Positions 1 to 12,458 of a stretch of 64,000 bases of DNA are shown piece after piece. The number at the start of each line of letters is the position of its first letter. The stretch's first letter is position 1. This DNA comes from Hymenoscyphus infarciens (Eukaryota > Ascomycota > Leotiomycetes > Helotiales > Helotiaceae), in contig LLCB01000143.1 of the NCBI GenBank assembly GCA_001414345.1, forward strand, positions 62,001-126,000. The letters run 5' to 3'. The notes beneath the pieces were generated by a model, which was not told the DNA's origin, searched no databases, and saw only the letters and a list, made by a program, of their open reading frames with translations. Made by a program: the position numbers and the translations under genes.

Positions 1-108
1 CTTTCTCCATCATCTTTCCCCAGAATTCAACTCGAAAAAAGCCAAAATCTCTCTCGACATATTCGCCATATTCAAACTGGGAAATATTCATACGCCCAAA
101 CGCGAAAA

Positions 109-537
109 ATGTATTTCTCCAAGTCCCCCCAATCAACAAGTTACTCCGTCGCCTCACCCATGGACATCCCCAGCACCTCTGCGTCCCGCTCACCCTCATG
201 CGCCTACCCCTCCTGGCCGCGACGCGACAGTCTCTCCAGCACCGAACACCACAACCACTCTTTCATCATCTCGGACGAAGAGCTCTTCCCCCAAGTTTTC
301 GACGACGACTCTTCCTCCTCCGCAACATCCACACCCGCATCCGATCTCTCTCGCAGCCCGGCCAGTCCGCGATATGTAGTCGAGAGCGGGAGTTTGATGC
401 GCGAGGTTGTGCGCCAGGAAAAGGCCGCGAGACAGAAGGAGTCGGGTAGTGGGAGGAAGAGAAGTTCGAGTGGTGCGAGTAAGAAGAGTAGGCGGGGGAG
501 TAAGAAGATGAGTCCTATCGCAGAGGTTTGTGAATAG
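109..537 (+). CDS. Small Ser-rich conserved-type hypothetical protein (142 aa)
   Basis: Single open frame from ATG to TAG. The protein begins MYFSKSPQSTSYSVASPMD and has three visible parts: a Ser/Pro/Thr-rich N-terminal half with a PSWPRRDSLSS stretch, a short acidic ISDEELFPQVFDDD motif at about residues 54-67, and a basic C-terminal tail rich in Arg, Lys and Ser (about residues 100-135) ending MSPIAEVCE. There is no signal peptide or membrane segment. The PMDIPSTS, ISDEELFP and MREVVRQEKAARQ segments resemble an uncharacterised protein family I associate with filamentous ascomycetes; that is recollection, not a search. The basic tail could be a nuclear localisation signal, which is inference. 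The opposite-strand frame over the same interval is treated as a shadow. Confidence 0.72.
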   Translation: MYFSKSPQSTSYSVASPMDIPSTSASRSPSCAYPSWPRRDSLSSTEHHNHSFIISDEELFPQVFDDDSSSSATSTPASDLSRSPASPRYVVESGSLMREVVRQEKAARQKESGSGRKRSSSGASKKSRRGSKKMSPIAEVCE

Positions 538-2388
538 ATTCGTCGGGTTCTTGACAGGAGTTTTGTCTCTTGTTTTTTTTGTTGGTAAGTTCTTGCTCGG
601 TCGCACTGGCAACTTGCGAAGGACTATTTGCTAACGAGGAGGATGCGAATAGTTATTGGAATACCTTTATACCCCACCATCTTTCGCAAGGAAGCAAAGC
701 ATATGATACCCCCAAGGAAATCTTCTCTTACCATGGTCTGCGCACTCGCGTCCTGCATCGCATATCGGTCGACTTTAACCATGCGACACGATGACTTTGA
801 GTCCACGACTCGACACAATGACGATGTCCAGGATCCATCTTGACGATTCACGAAAACAAAGTTGATGAAGAAGCGAGCCGTATTTAAGAGAACTCAAATC
901 GCCTCACCCGAAATTACACCCCCCTCATCGGGCCATCACAACATCGCATCAAGGGAAAGCAGTTCACGGACCGCTCAGCAGTCCCATCAAAGATCCCCAG
1001 ATCTTCGACATCCCCATCCATGCATCCAACAAGGCAGAATATCATAATCTCATTTCGACAACATCTTAATGCCGTTCCCATTTTCTTCCCGACTTCGCCA
1101 CCGGGACTTGAGGACGCATTGACACTTTTCTTCCATCGTCTCATTTGCATTTTGGGGGCTATACATCCAGCCAGCATTTGGAATTTTCGGAAACATGATG
1201 TGCGTTTATGCGCTATATGCATTTGAAATGGACAGACACAGCATAGCCCGACAAGAGATGTACATTGTCGGAGCCATATCTTTTCTCTCTTTTTGGTTTT
1301 ACGCTTTTTTGATACCCTGTTATGACAAGCATTATTTGTCTCCGCGTTATTTGTTTGAAGGAGGAGAAGGGGTGAAGGGAAAACCGAACAGGGGGGAGCC
1401 GGGAAAGACTTTCAAGCGAGGTCAAGGTGTGATTTTGGTTTTCATCCCTGGGTTGATCATTCTCGTCTTGGAGAAGATTCCCAAGCCCCTCGCTACACCA
1501 TCACATCTTTTCAAGAAAGAGATTCGGCGAGACCGGAGAAGAAGGGGTCTAGGAAATATAGTTCGGCTGGTTCCCTCGTATCGTGGAGAAAAGAGGAATG
1601 ATTTTGATGGTTGTCAATAGATGCTTCACACTAGTGTTTTCGTCTGGTCTGTCTTGGATATATATTTTTGGCATATCAATAGTTCATATTGAAAAATCAA
1701 TGAATTTGACTTCTCACATCATCTTTACCCCACTTGTCCTGCCATTCGTGAAGATGTGAAAGGCATGAACTCATATGTAATCGGTGATAGGCCGTCCTCG
1801 ACCCCGACTCGGCCAACAAGGTGCCGAGCGGGAGTGGGAAGTGGAGAAGTGGTACGGGCCATGGAAATCTAACGGGAAGGAGGGCGCTTAAATGATCCCG
1901 GAGCATGCAGCACAATTGAGAAACCAAAAATCGGTGCCAAAGAAAATGCGTGATGGACGAAACGTAGTGTGGCCAATGAAAACTTTTAGAGCTTCCGATT
2001 TTCGCTTCCAAGAAGTACCACTCACAACTTGAGATGACATCTTCTTTAGGGCAATCTTTTGAAGAATTTTCCCTCCACACTATTGAAATCTTTTTTTAGG
2101 TGATGAGAAACAGAATTGTGTAAAGATAATGGGTGCCTGATCATACCTTGGGATGGAATTTGCTTCAAGGATATTTCCGGACAGACATTCCCAGTGTGGA
2201 CAAGAAACCAAAAGGAAAAAAGATGAGGTGTTGATGCGATGCGCTTCGGAACAGCTGTCGGAGCTCTGATTGACGAAAAGATTTGAAGGCACAGATGGAA
2301 GGTAACGTTGAACCAAAAGGCAACGCTGATACGAGTCCCGAACCAGCCCCCCTCATCCAATGTTTGGAAGGAGGGTGTAGTGAAGCAG
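538..2388. other. Gene-poor stretch, no supported CDS
   Basis: GC content looks normal and there is no RIP-like AT skew. The longest plus frame (1195-1620, 141 codons, ATG start) encodes one hydrophobic stretch (IVGAISFLSFWFYAFLI) and a basic C-terminus. I recognise no domain and would not call it a gene. The first part may be the 3' UTR of the 109-537 gene. Confidence 0.5.
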
Positions 2389-2486
2389 GTACTATCCCCC
2401 CCCTTGAATAAAATGTAGAGTGCACAGACATTTAGAATGGCACAGCGGCCGTGCGCTTACATTTTATTTAGGGGGGGGGATAGTAC
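2389..2486. repeat. 98-bp inverted repeat, possible mini-MITE
   Basis: The left arm 2389-2417 (starts GTACTATCCCC, ends AATAAAATGTA) pairs with 2458-2486 over 29 bp with two mismatches, both transitions, leaving a 40-nt loop. If the arms are read as starting CTATCCCC they are flanked by TA on both sides (2390-2391 and 2484-2485), which would fit a 92-bp Tc1/mariner-type MITE with a TA duplication. Equally it could be a strong hairpin of other origin. No second copy was seen in the window. Confidence 0.55.
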
Positions 2487-4765
2487 GAGGACCAGTGGTT
2501 CAGACAGGCGTAAATAAGGTGTGTGGGTTAATATAATGTTGCATTGTTCGCCTAGAGAAAACGAATTAATTTAGGAGAAACTGATGCGCCTGTTGTTGTA
2601 CATTGTTATCTGATCGCAGCAAAGACAATGGATAGGGTCTACCCCGCGGCGACCTCTGGTCTGACCAGCAGGAAGCACTGGAGTGGGATCCGGATCTGCT
2701 GGCAGAGTGCAGAGTGCGGGAGCTTTCGAGCTTGGACGTGATCCGAGATGTCGCACATGCCTGCATGTCAAAAGTGCCAATACGACGACGACGACGACCT
2801 TTAAAAGGTCAAGACACTTAACGATAGGAGGAAGCTATGCTCGTCCAACCCGGAATGGCTCCGAGAGGACTCGGCACCACCTCTGACTTGAGGAAGTTGT
2901 GCCTGGAACTGCAACTGTATGGAAAGGTCGAGGAGGGAAAAACAGCAAACGGTCCGTGATGGACGATACATATGTCGGCAGCTTTCCCCTCATCACCACT
3001 CACCACTTGGGGATGGGATGGTTCAATGGCCATTCGCTGTCATCCACGATCGGGTACAGTATTAAGAAACGAACGACCTTGACATGGGAGGGCATGGGGG
3101 CAGCATCGTGATGTGATATAGGAGGACTATTGACCGGGCCGTGCCCTGCGTGCTGATTTGTGATTCCCCTTCAGTTACAAATGGGTGGCAGTTGCAGTCT
3201 CAGAGAGCAGTGAGCACATTTCCTCGCGCCACGACCTTCCCCAACCCCTCAATTTTTGGCTGCTGCTGGTCGTTCCGTTCGTGGAAGTTTTCTCTCCCTC
3301 CTTCCCTCCCTTGACGCGCAACGGGATGGCCGTCCTTCATCTGGTGATGTGATGCCAAAGCCATTTGAGCGTGCCCAACGACGGCGGCGGTGACGGCGTG
3401 GAGACTTTGTTGAGACGGTGTAGAAAATCAGGAATTGGGATCCCAGGTGGGACGGATGAGTCGGGGAGCGGAGGTATGAGGTATTTGGGAGAAAATAGAT
3501 CAACGACGATGACTCCTTCGTCGAGGTTGCCACTCACAATGGCTTTGTAGACGCCGGGCGGGTTGAGGGAGAGTTTGACGTTTTACTAGTAACATCTATC
3601 ATTCTGGAACGGTAGAGTATCCATTGTTCGGCGCGCAAAGCTCTCTGGTTTCTGGCCCGGGGGGCGGTGATTATCTGGATGGCTCCCCTGGTGCTGCGGC
3701 GTGAGTGGTTGGTGTTGTGATATTGGTGCATGAGGGGGAGCTTGTTGAAGTGCGGGAGGAGCCAGTGAGAAGCGCGAGGTGCCTTTTGTCGACATGGCGC
3801 TAGTGGACCCTGGTTCGTGCCAAGGCCAGCGCCATCCCGCTCCCCATTGTTCCTTGGTTGCCTTCTTTTTTCACTGGCAAGTACCTACTGGCAGTCTGGC
3901 ACTCGAGCACTGACTTTCCCTGCCAGCGACGAGTCGACGACATCAAGCAGCAATTCCCACCACTGAAGCCATATTTACAGCGTGTCACACTGCCCTGATT
4001 CCACGAGGCCACCTACAGCTACAGCTACCCACAGTGAAGCTTCCCCAACGAAACCCATCAGCCTTCAGCAGCACGCACCGCCAATTCTATTTCCTCTACT
4101 CCGTAGCTATCTAGTCATTGAGGGCACGTCCTCCTCCTCCTCAGCCTCTCTCGACCTCTCGATGGCCTATGGAGACCCGGTGGTAAAGTCATTTCTTCCT
4201 TCTAGAGCACCAAACCCCGTCCTGGCCCAACGATTCGTCTGCTCTGTAACGTCCGAGTCACTGCCACCTTTTGCCCATGCCGCCATTAGTTGCTCTGTAT
4301 TGAGGTGTCCTCCCCACGCCCACGCCCACGCCTCGTGATATACACTTCGGCCCAACATCAGATGGGCATGAGGTGCCGAGCCCTGCTTCTGCCGCGATTG
4401 ACAGTGCTAGCGCAAGTGTATAGTCATAGGCCTGTCAGGAGCAGCGTACTCCACATCATGAACGGGCTCTGCCTCTGCCAGGCCACTCACTCACTGCATG
4501 CTAGGCCACTCACTGCAATGTGGGAGAGAGGAACTCTGGGAAATTCCAATGGACATGCATTGGATTTCAGCCACGTTGGTAACGAGGGTAACGAGGGTTT
4601 GCTGCGAGTGCTGAACCCCAGCCCAGGGCAGCGTGGTTGTACCAAGTAGGTTTCTCAAAGTGCAGTGCGTCTACGGACCGTATAGAGGTTGCAACCACAG
4701 GTCGCGAGAAGCTGGCATGCCGTTACAAAGTATGAAGTAGGGCACAGATGGATTCGCTTCCTTTA

Positions 4766-4789
4766 CCCCCCCCCCCCCCCCCCCCCCCC
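4766..4789. repeat. Poly-C homopolymer (24 nt)
   Basis: An uninterrupted run of 24 C (24 G on the other strand) sits in non-coding DNA. It is long for a nuclear homopolymer and its length is likely to be uncertain in the assembly. Confidence 0.9.
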
Positions 4790-5521
4790 TCTTTAGCGGG
4801 GTTCTTGCGCTGTCAATGACTTATAGTTCCCTATCTAAACTGCTAGCGTATATCATCACTTCTCGAGTATGACTGCGATAGGATGCGAGCAGAAAGGGTC
4901 TCTGCCCTTGCTGCTACTCAGCTCAGCAAATTGCGAGAGTCTAAGTCTATCGTACACCACTCTGTGGCTGTCTGCCCCTCTGCTTAAGCGGTCTGCCGTG
5001 CTTCCCCCCATGGACGAGGGGGCTGCTTCTTTGTGCTGCCATTCGGCGCATCAAGATGAGCCGAATCTGATGCGGATGCCGTCGCATTTGCCAGCAGCCA
5101 GCAGCCAGCAGCCAGCAGCCATTCCATGGGAGGGGAGGTCCAAAGGAGAAAGACCCGCCAGGACGCTACTGGCCTGAGAGGGTCCTGCAAATCTATATCT
5201 GGAGTTGCGCGACCACACTCAACCCATCCATTGACAGCCCGCGCCACGACTCTTAGGCGCTCTCTCTGCTGCGCTGCACTGCAGTCGATCCCCCTGTTTC
5301 TTTTTACCCCCGGTACTAGTACTTTTTCAAAGTTCCCCCCCCCGGTTCTCCTCGACGAGTCTGCCGAGTTGCAGTTGATATACTCCGGATGGCCTCACTC
5401 TCTCCGCCACGGACTCTTCCTGTTTTTTGTCTATTGCTCTTTCTGTCTTGAACTGCGCGTATCTTGCTTCATCAAGCCCCTTTTCGCCCCCCTTGGCCCC
5501 CAATTGAAGCGCCGACTACAC

Positions 5522-5559
5522 CCTCACACCTCACACCTCACACCTCACACCTCACACAC
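5522..5559. repeat. CACACCT 7-bp tandem array (about five units)
   Basis: Consecutive CTCACAC units upstream of the WD40 gene. The array lies in a C-rich promoter-like stretch about 620 bp before the proposed start codon. Confidence 0.8.
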
Positions 5560-6181
5560 TTACCCCCCCTCATCTGCAATTCCATCCCGCCGGTCCCAGA
5601 CGCCCACGAGGTCTAAGCCGTACAGAGAGCCACCATCCACAATCACATAGTTGAATGTCCAGTTCTTTCCACGCAGTCCCGTGCTACTCTTTTTGACCCG
5701 TTGTCCGACCTGGTTGCACTTCAACGTCTCTCTCCCCTCCATTCTTCATCCATTGATCCTCTTCCACCACCGAAAACCCACGCGGTACACAGGTACGAGC
5801 ACGAGCTTGCATTACCGCTCTCGCCAATTGTACAACTAAACTCGGTCCCCCGTTGAGTCGGTACTTCTTCACATTACACCGACATCGGGCAGCGAGCATC
5901 TCCATGTGACGAGGTGAGGAAGAACTGGGCGTGGAATCTTTTGCCCTGTACTGCAGGGCCGCGGAAATTGGTGGGGCGGTAGAAGTATCGCGAGATCTGT
6001 AAGTGGTTCCTCCCCAAAAGTCCCGTATACAAAGACGTATGCGAGGCGAGGCGACGCTGGTGCCCATATTCCCCAATATATGCCATGTACCCATCCATTG
6101 GAGGTCATGATCCACATGTCGCGGTCTCACTAACTCTTTTGCTCGTCCTGGTGCAGATAGCAGATCCAAATAACTATCGCC

Positions 6182-9100
6182 ATGTCCGCCGGACATGTGG
6201 CGAGGAATCGCTCCATCTCGATGAGCTCTGGACATTCTTCGAGGGGGAGACTGGCAACCTTGGCCGAAATCAGTAAAAGCATGCCAGCGGAACACAGCCG
6301 CCAATTCGAGCCATGCGCCGCCACAGCCTCCATGTTTCTCTATGCTCAGGGCAGTTCAGTCGTCTGTTGTCACCACGATACTCTGACCATCGAAAGGCGT
6401 TTCTCAAGGCATACCGAGGAAATTGTATTATTAGCCGTTGATACAGTTAGTGATAGGGGAGCAGGAAGGTTAGTGGTGAGTTATGATGTTGGGCAGACCG
6501 CCATTGTATGGGATTGTATGACGGGCGACGAAATTGCAAGATTTGCGTCTTATGAAAATCTCACCGTGGCAGCATGGATGCGAAATGGAAATGTCGCGTT
6601 TGGTATGTTTGGAATTTTACCCCTGATGTAGAGTTACTGATTGGTCCAGGAAATGCCCAAGGAAACGTTATTTTATTCGAGCCCTCGACCTCGGAGCACA
6701 TTTCAGCCAGAACGATAGACCAAATTCCAGTTACCGCTTTAGCACCAGCGGCTGATTGTAGAACATATGCGATTGGGTATGAAATTCCATTCCTCATATC
6801 CTATACCTGCTGATATTTTGCAGATTTTCAAACGGTTCTCTCATGATTGCGGCTTTACAACCAAGATTTACAATTCTGCATAATTTGACCACATCCAGAG
6901 GACCATCGCCAATTGTCACACTGGCATGGCATGGATCCTCCTCCAGGCAGAAATCCGACATGCTAGCAACCCAGACAAACGATGGGGATCTTCGCGTATG
7001 GAGTATTGCCAAATCACCCACCAGCACCGACACTGCAAAGGTCGTGCGGGTTCTGAAGAAGTCCGAAAACTTTCAAACAGGACCTAATTGGTTAGCATGG
7101 TCGAAAAATGGGCGCATTATTCAGTATTCAGAGAGGTAAGTGAGATCATGCTACAGGTGGTGTGGCCGAAGCCGCGCGCTTAGCAAAACAAATTGCTGAC
7201 CATATACCCCTGTTCAGCGAAACTGCCTCGTGGGACGTTCGTACCAAGCATGTCACATTCGACCCAATACCTACATTGGCAACCGTCAGAGGTCTGGCAG
7301 TGTATGGCCCTGGTGCCACACTGTTTACATTGGGTGCCAACAACACGGCTCAGCAATTCGACCTCAATATTCCAGCGCAGTTGGTGGCAAATGTGCAGCA
7401 TCCAGCCAATCTACTTCCTCCATCACCACCAGTGTCGATCGAGGAACAAATGAAACAAAAGGCCTCTACGGCCCCGCCCCAGGCTGAGATGTCGGCGATG
7501 CCGATCAATATTGATATCTCGGAAAGTGAAGAAGACCACATGTCGCCACTGGCAAGGATAGCTCGAGAGATGGACAAGCTTGAGATGGAGAGACAGGAGC
7601 CGGTTGATCGTTCCGAGACGCTCAGCCCCGTCTCTTCGAGAAGCAGAGCCTCTACGACCTCGCAATCTTCAGCAGGATCTCGAACTCGTCATCGTGAATA
7701 TCGTAAAGCAAAACCACATTCTGTAACATCACGTGGACAGCACAGCGAAGCTGCTACGACCATGTCTCTGGGCTCTTCCATTCATACCCGAGAACCATCA
7801 ATGGCGAGTCGTGACAGCCTTTCGATGAGTAGCGTGACATCTTCACATGTCTCGCATCGATCCAAACCAAGACAATCCAGACTACGCCAGGAAGTTCTCC
7901 GCAGTCCCGAGGAAGTAGGGCCTGTTTTGGATTTATTCAAGTTTACTAAATCTAGATTAAGCGACATTCCTTACAGTCACCCACAAGTCCTAGACAACAC
8001 CCATCTCACCGTCAATGATCTCAGAAGACAGATGCTCAGCACCATTTTTGGATGGAATGGTGAGGTTGACACAATGATTCAGGATGAATTGTCTAGACAC
8101 CCTGTAGGATCCCCCAATCGACTCCTACTTGCGAAATGGCTAGGTGATATCGATACCGATGTTTTGGCTGCTGCAAACTCTGACTCGATGACTTCTTCCG
8201 ACTGGATGCTCCTCGCTCTGTGTGGTATCGGAGGAACTTCTTCCCAAGCAAAGGTCGCTCGCGCCTTCGTGCAACGCTTGCTCGAGAAGGGGGATGTACA
8301 CACGGCTGCAACTATATTGGTTGGGATGGGGGACCAAAATGATGCGATTGAAATATACGTTTCTCACAAGCGTTATATGGAGGCTCTGATCTTGACTTGT
8401 CTCGTCTTCCCTTCGGATTGGTCGCGACAGTCGGAATTAGTTAGGAAATGGGGTGAGTGGGCAGTTCAACATGGTCAGCAGCAATTGGCCATCAGATGTT
8501 TCTCTTGCACTGGATCAGAATCAACTGAGCCGTGGTTTTCGCCCACTGCACAAGCTTTGACTTTCAAGCAACTCCAAAACCAGAGTATCCCAGAACTTCT
8601 CAGTCCACCATTATCCCCACCTGGAGCCAGAGGCCCTCAACGAAGCATCGCCAAGACATCCGCTCTCAAGCTGATTACTTCTTTCGGCGACAAGGCCGCG
8701 AAATCCAAATTCTTTGGAGTTGGTGAGGACGACCGTACGCCAGTCGGTGGTGGTGTCACTCCAATTGCAGAATCGGCATTGTCACCACAAGGCGATGCAA
8801 CTGCTTTCCTAAGACCAAGTAATCGAAGTGTCTACAACACCCCAGCTTCGGCACGAACTGCAACCCCAGGTGGATTCTCGAGACAGAGACTCCCTTCAAT
8901 TGGCGAAATGCCATCCGATGTCACTCTTCCCCGAGGAAAGCTTGTGGGCGCAAACTTGCCTACTCCCGCAGACTCTGGTTCTGATAGAGAAAGGAATGAA
9001 AGTATGGCGCGAGCTCGTGCTACAAACAATGCGTCACAACCTCAACCAGATTTACAACTCAACTCGGCGAGGTACAATCCTATAGAAAGAGCATCTACAG

Positions 9101-11631
9101 CGAGCCCAATGATGGAGAAGCCAAAATTCAAGCTCCAGGCACTTCCATCGCCTACGCCTGAATCTTTCACGCGTCAGAGTGCAGCAGCTCGTCATCGAAA
9201 TGGTTCTCGAGATCGCAAACCCGATGGGCTTCAAATCCAATGGCCACCGATGGAGTCAATCATTACTGGTGATTATATGACTTCTCCGGATCCATCAATT
9301 GCTTCTTCCAGACTCACTGCAACCTCGCGTTCCGTAGCCGAATCGGTCGCATCCAGCACAAGGAGCCCTGTTGCTAGCGAAAGAAGTTACAGAAGCATGG
9401 GAGGCGCCAGTCCGGTTGTGACAGGAAGAAGCCTTGATCAATACATCAGCAGCCTGGACTCTGCTCAGTATCATTCTGAAAAGCAACGAACGAGACAAAG
9501 CAGCCGTGATCGGTCAGGTAGAGCTCGTAGTAGTAGTCGTAAGCCAAGAGCGAGGGAGCCTTCCGAAGACCGTGGCCGCAACAACGCTAGGTATATCAAA
9601 CCCGCAAAACGGTCACCAACTTCGCCAGTCCCAATGTCACCGGAGGATCTCATTGATCTCGGTTCCACCACAGGCCCCTTTTCGCCTACCGATTCCGTGA
9701 CCACCACCGCCACAACTCAGTCGAGGCGCCCAAGGGAGTCAAGCCGCTCCAGAGTCAAGACTTCACGAAACCCTAGCCGAGTTCGTCGTACATCTCCAGA
9801 ACCAAAGCAAGTACACTCTAGAGCCACAAGCCGTGTACATAGCCGCAACACAAGCCGCCAGCCAAGCCCCATGGGAAAGTTGACCATGATTGATACAAGG
9901 TCTAGAGGCAGAAGCCAAGGTCGCGAGGGTTCTGCGATGCGTTCTCCATCATCCCCACTTCCAATGTCACCCCAAGCCAAGTTTTACCAGGATGAAGACG
10001 AAGAAGATTTGAAGAGGGCACACGCGGATCAAGAGCGTTTTAGATCTCGACACAGAAGCACCAGCCGTATGAGAGAACGTGGAACGAGTACTGCTCGCCA
10101 AGAATCCCCAGAGAGGAGAAGACGGGACCGATCAAGCAGTCGCCGTCCAGCTGAGAGGGATGCTAGTCGGGCGAGGAAAGAGCCCAAGGAGCCTTCCCCA
10201 CCAAAGCGTGAAAGACAGCCATCTCATGCTCGTTCCACATCGGGGCGTGAAGCTGGGGACTTGAATCTAATCAAGGATGCTCGCACTTTGAAAAAGGAGC
10301 AAGCAGCACGTGAGCTCGAAGAGAGACGCAAATCTCTTGCTCTGAGACCGATGGCTCCTCCGATTGTCCACCCGGAGGAAATTGCAACATTGTCGCCCAT
10401 CACGTATCGCCACCCATCGCCAGATCTTCACAGGTCCTCTTCAAGGCAGTCTCAACAACCCCCTCGAAGTCAAACAACATCACCATCGAACATTCAGACT
10501 TCACCTGCTTATTTGAAAGACAGTAATGGATCATCCGTGCAAGTTGGACTTCCAGCAACCCCCAGAGCCATGAGACATCCAAAATATGATCCTGATGGAC
10601 ACAACATCCCAGAGGTCCCTCAAATTCCTGACAAGTATGAGAATGACTCACCAATAGGTTCAAACTGGGGTAGTTTGAACGCGATATCCTACAACAGTGC
10701 TTTTGAGACTCTTGGGCCTTTACCAAAGACAACTTACTCAGCCGCGCCTCGTCGTGGACCTGCACGATGTGCCTCTGCCCCTATTCCAGAAGAGCCTGCT
10801 TCACCACATGCGCTACCTGCAGCTTTACCAACTCATCCAGCTTTCCAGGCGGCCCTTCCACCAAGTAGTCGAAGAAAGACACAGGAGCCAAACGCTCAAA
10901 GATCTCCAGTTCCATCTCCTCGGAAGATTAACCCCGGAGAGGCGCAACCGGGAACTTTGGGATATGAGGCCAGAAATAACAGTCCAGTGTATTCGACACA
11001 CAACCCCGCGGTGATGGGAGGTATTGATGAGACCATGGAATCGAGTGCTCGACAAACCAATCCAGCAAATGACAATTTGGTTCCTCCACCACCCCCTCCA
11101 CCTCCTGCCCCACCAATCATCCCTCAATTGCAACATTTGGCAACCCCACCACCGCCACCACCCGCCCCTCTATACAACCCAAACAACCCAAACAACACCA
11201 CCTCAATGGTATCCGGCGTCTCCACCGGATCCGGAGACATCGAAATCGTCATGGACGACGAAGAAGACAAGACCCGCTCCCCAACAACCGAAGCTCTCAC
11301 CCCACCTCAACCACCATTCGCCCAAGGCCACGCCCGTAACCGCTCCATGGGTCACAGCCGCGGACGAAGCGAGACTGACAACAGCATCTCTGGACGCTTC
11401 ACCCGCGCCGCTGAACGTCTCCGCAGCGCAAGTCGAGGACGAAATGGAACCAAGAGCCCACCCATGGAACAAGGTCAAAGTCCTTATGAGAGTGTTCCAC
11501 CGCCGAATTGGGGTCCGGCACGAAGACCTTCGATCTCCTCGCCTCCTTTACCTAATGGTGGGAGTGTCTCTGAGCGACATCCACGGGAAGTAAAGGCTGC
11601 TATGCAGGAGATGCAGGGCGGGATGATTTAA
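6182..11631 (+). CDS. WD40-repeat, Ser/Arg-rich and proline-rich large protein (about 1757 aa)
   Basis: Four exons join in frame: 6182-6602, 6650-6776, 6824-7135, 7218-11631. The introns are 47, 47 and 82 nt, all GT-AG. The second has a CTGAT branch site and the third has GCTGAC. Splicing restores a continuous N-terminal WD-repeat region: TAIVWDCMTGDE in exon 1, GDLRVWSI in exon 3, and IIQYSES|ETASWDVRTKH across intron 3. Residues of about 540-730 form an alpha-helical stretch (LAKWLGDIDTDVL through RCFSCTGSES) like the solenoid that follows beta-propellers in coat-complex-type proteins. About 980-1325 is Ser/Arg-rich and presumably disordered, then come poly-proline runs at about 1576-1606 and a conserved-looking AAERLRSASRGR near the C-terminus. 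The start sits in a good context (gccATGtc). The exact role is unknown to me; a scaffold or RNA-associated function is only inference. The gene is intact. Confidence 0.85.
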
Positions 11632-12458
11632 AAACATCTCCCTTTATTCGATCGGGGTTTTTTTCCGTTTTTTATTTACATGAAAGACTTTTTAGCATAC
11701 GCATGCAAGCATCGGCGTTTCTCTTTCTTTTCTGATCATTTATTTCCATGGCCTTTTTTCTTTCATCATTTATCACTCCTCATTTTTTTTTATTTTGCGC
11801 TTTCTGTTCTTTTGCGACTTATTTATATAACTTCGATACCCCACAATTTTATCTTATTTCTTCGTCGCTGGCTTTTGATATTTATTTTTGGAGGGGGGGG
11901 GGGCATGATTCATGACTTTATGGTTTGGTGGTTTGGTGGTGTTTATATGAATGGGAATGAGAGGGTAACGAACGGGCCACCAATTAATTGGGAGGAAGTA
12001 GGCTCAGGGATGGGAAGTAGGCTCAGGAATGGGAAGAGGATGGAGGGGAAGGGGAGGGGACGATGGAAAGGGTTGGTGTGGATTCTTATTGCTATGGTTG
12101 TTTGTGGTGGTTTGTACATTTGTAGAGAAAGATGCACAAGATTCCCAAGATTGAGAAGAGAGAGCAAGCAGTTCACTCTTTTGTATTTTACCTTTTCTTA
12201 CCATCATTTTTTTCCTCATACCCCCGTCCGTCGGGAGGATTTTACATATTACGAAAAACCACTATTTTCACTTTTCTGTCGTTCTGTAGTTCGGCAGTGC
12301 TGAAGTTCTTGAGTTCTTCCTTTCCTCTCTCTCTTCCTTTTTAAAGTAATTGATTTCAATATCATTTCCTGCGTTTTTTTTTTTTTTTTGCTCTTGTCTT
12401 GTTTTCTTTCTATGGGGGTTGACTAGGTGTAAATCATATAAGGAGCTGAGTGAGGGTA
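11632..12458. other. 3' flank of the WD40 gene
   Basis: T-rich DNA after the stop codon, with a T16 run (12374-12389) and a G run near 11,892. A 207-codon plus frame at 11680-12303 has low-complexity Phe/His-rich sequence and no domain, so I read this as 3' UTR and spacer. Confidence 0.5.

Larger units (their letters stand above)
2487..6181. other. Long intergenic/leader region before the WD40 gene
   Basis: No frame in these 3.7 kb shows a recognisable domain. The many short frames overlap on both strands and look like shadows of C-rich DNA. The stretch contains a 24-nt C homopolymer, a CAGCAGC run at about 5092-5120, a CACACCT array, and CT-rich DNA at about 5,690-5,770 typical of fungal promoters. 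It probably holds the promoter and perhaps a spliced 5' UTR of the downstream gene. Confidence 0.45.

Noticed and set aside
196..612. 138-codon minus frame opposite the first gene
   Set aside because: Low-complexity Arg/Pro/Gly mirror of the Ser-rich plus-strand protein.
1195..1620. 141-codon plus frame with one hydrophobic segment
   Set aside because: No domain, atypical context, and no supporting splice or promoter signal; kept only as a remark.
7136..7156. 21-nt intron GTAAGT...CTACAG in the WD40 gene
   Set aside because: Too short for splicing; the next acceptor at 7217 gives an 82-nt intron with a GCTGAC branch site and restores YSESETASWDV.
11680..12303. 207-codon plus frame after the WD40 gene
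   Set aside because: Low-complexity Phe/His/Gly sequence in the 3' flank without domain or homology I recognise.
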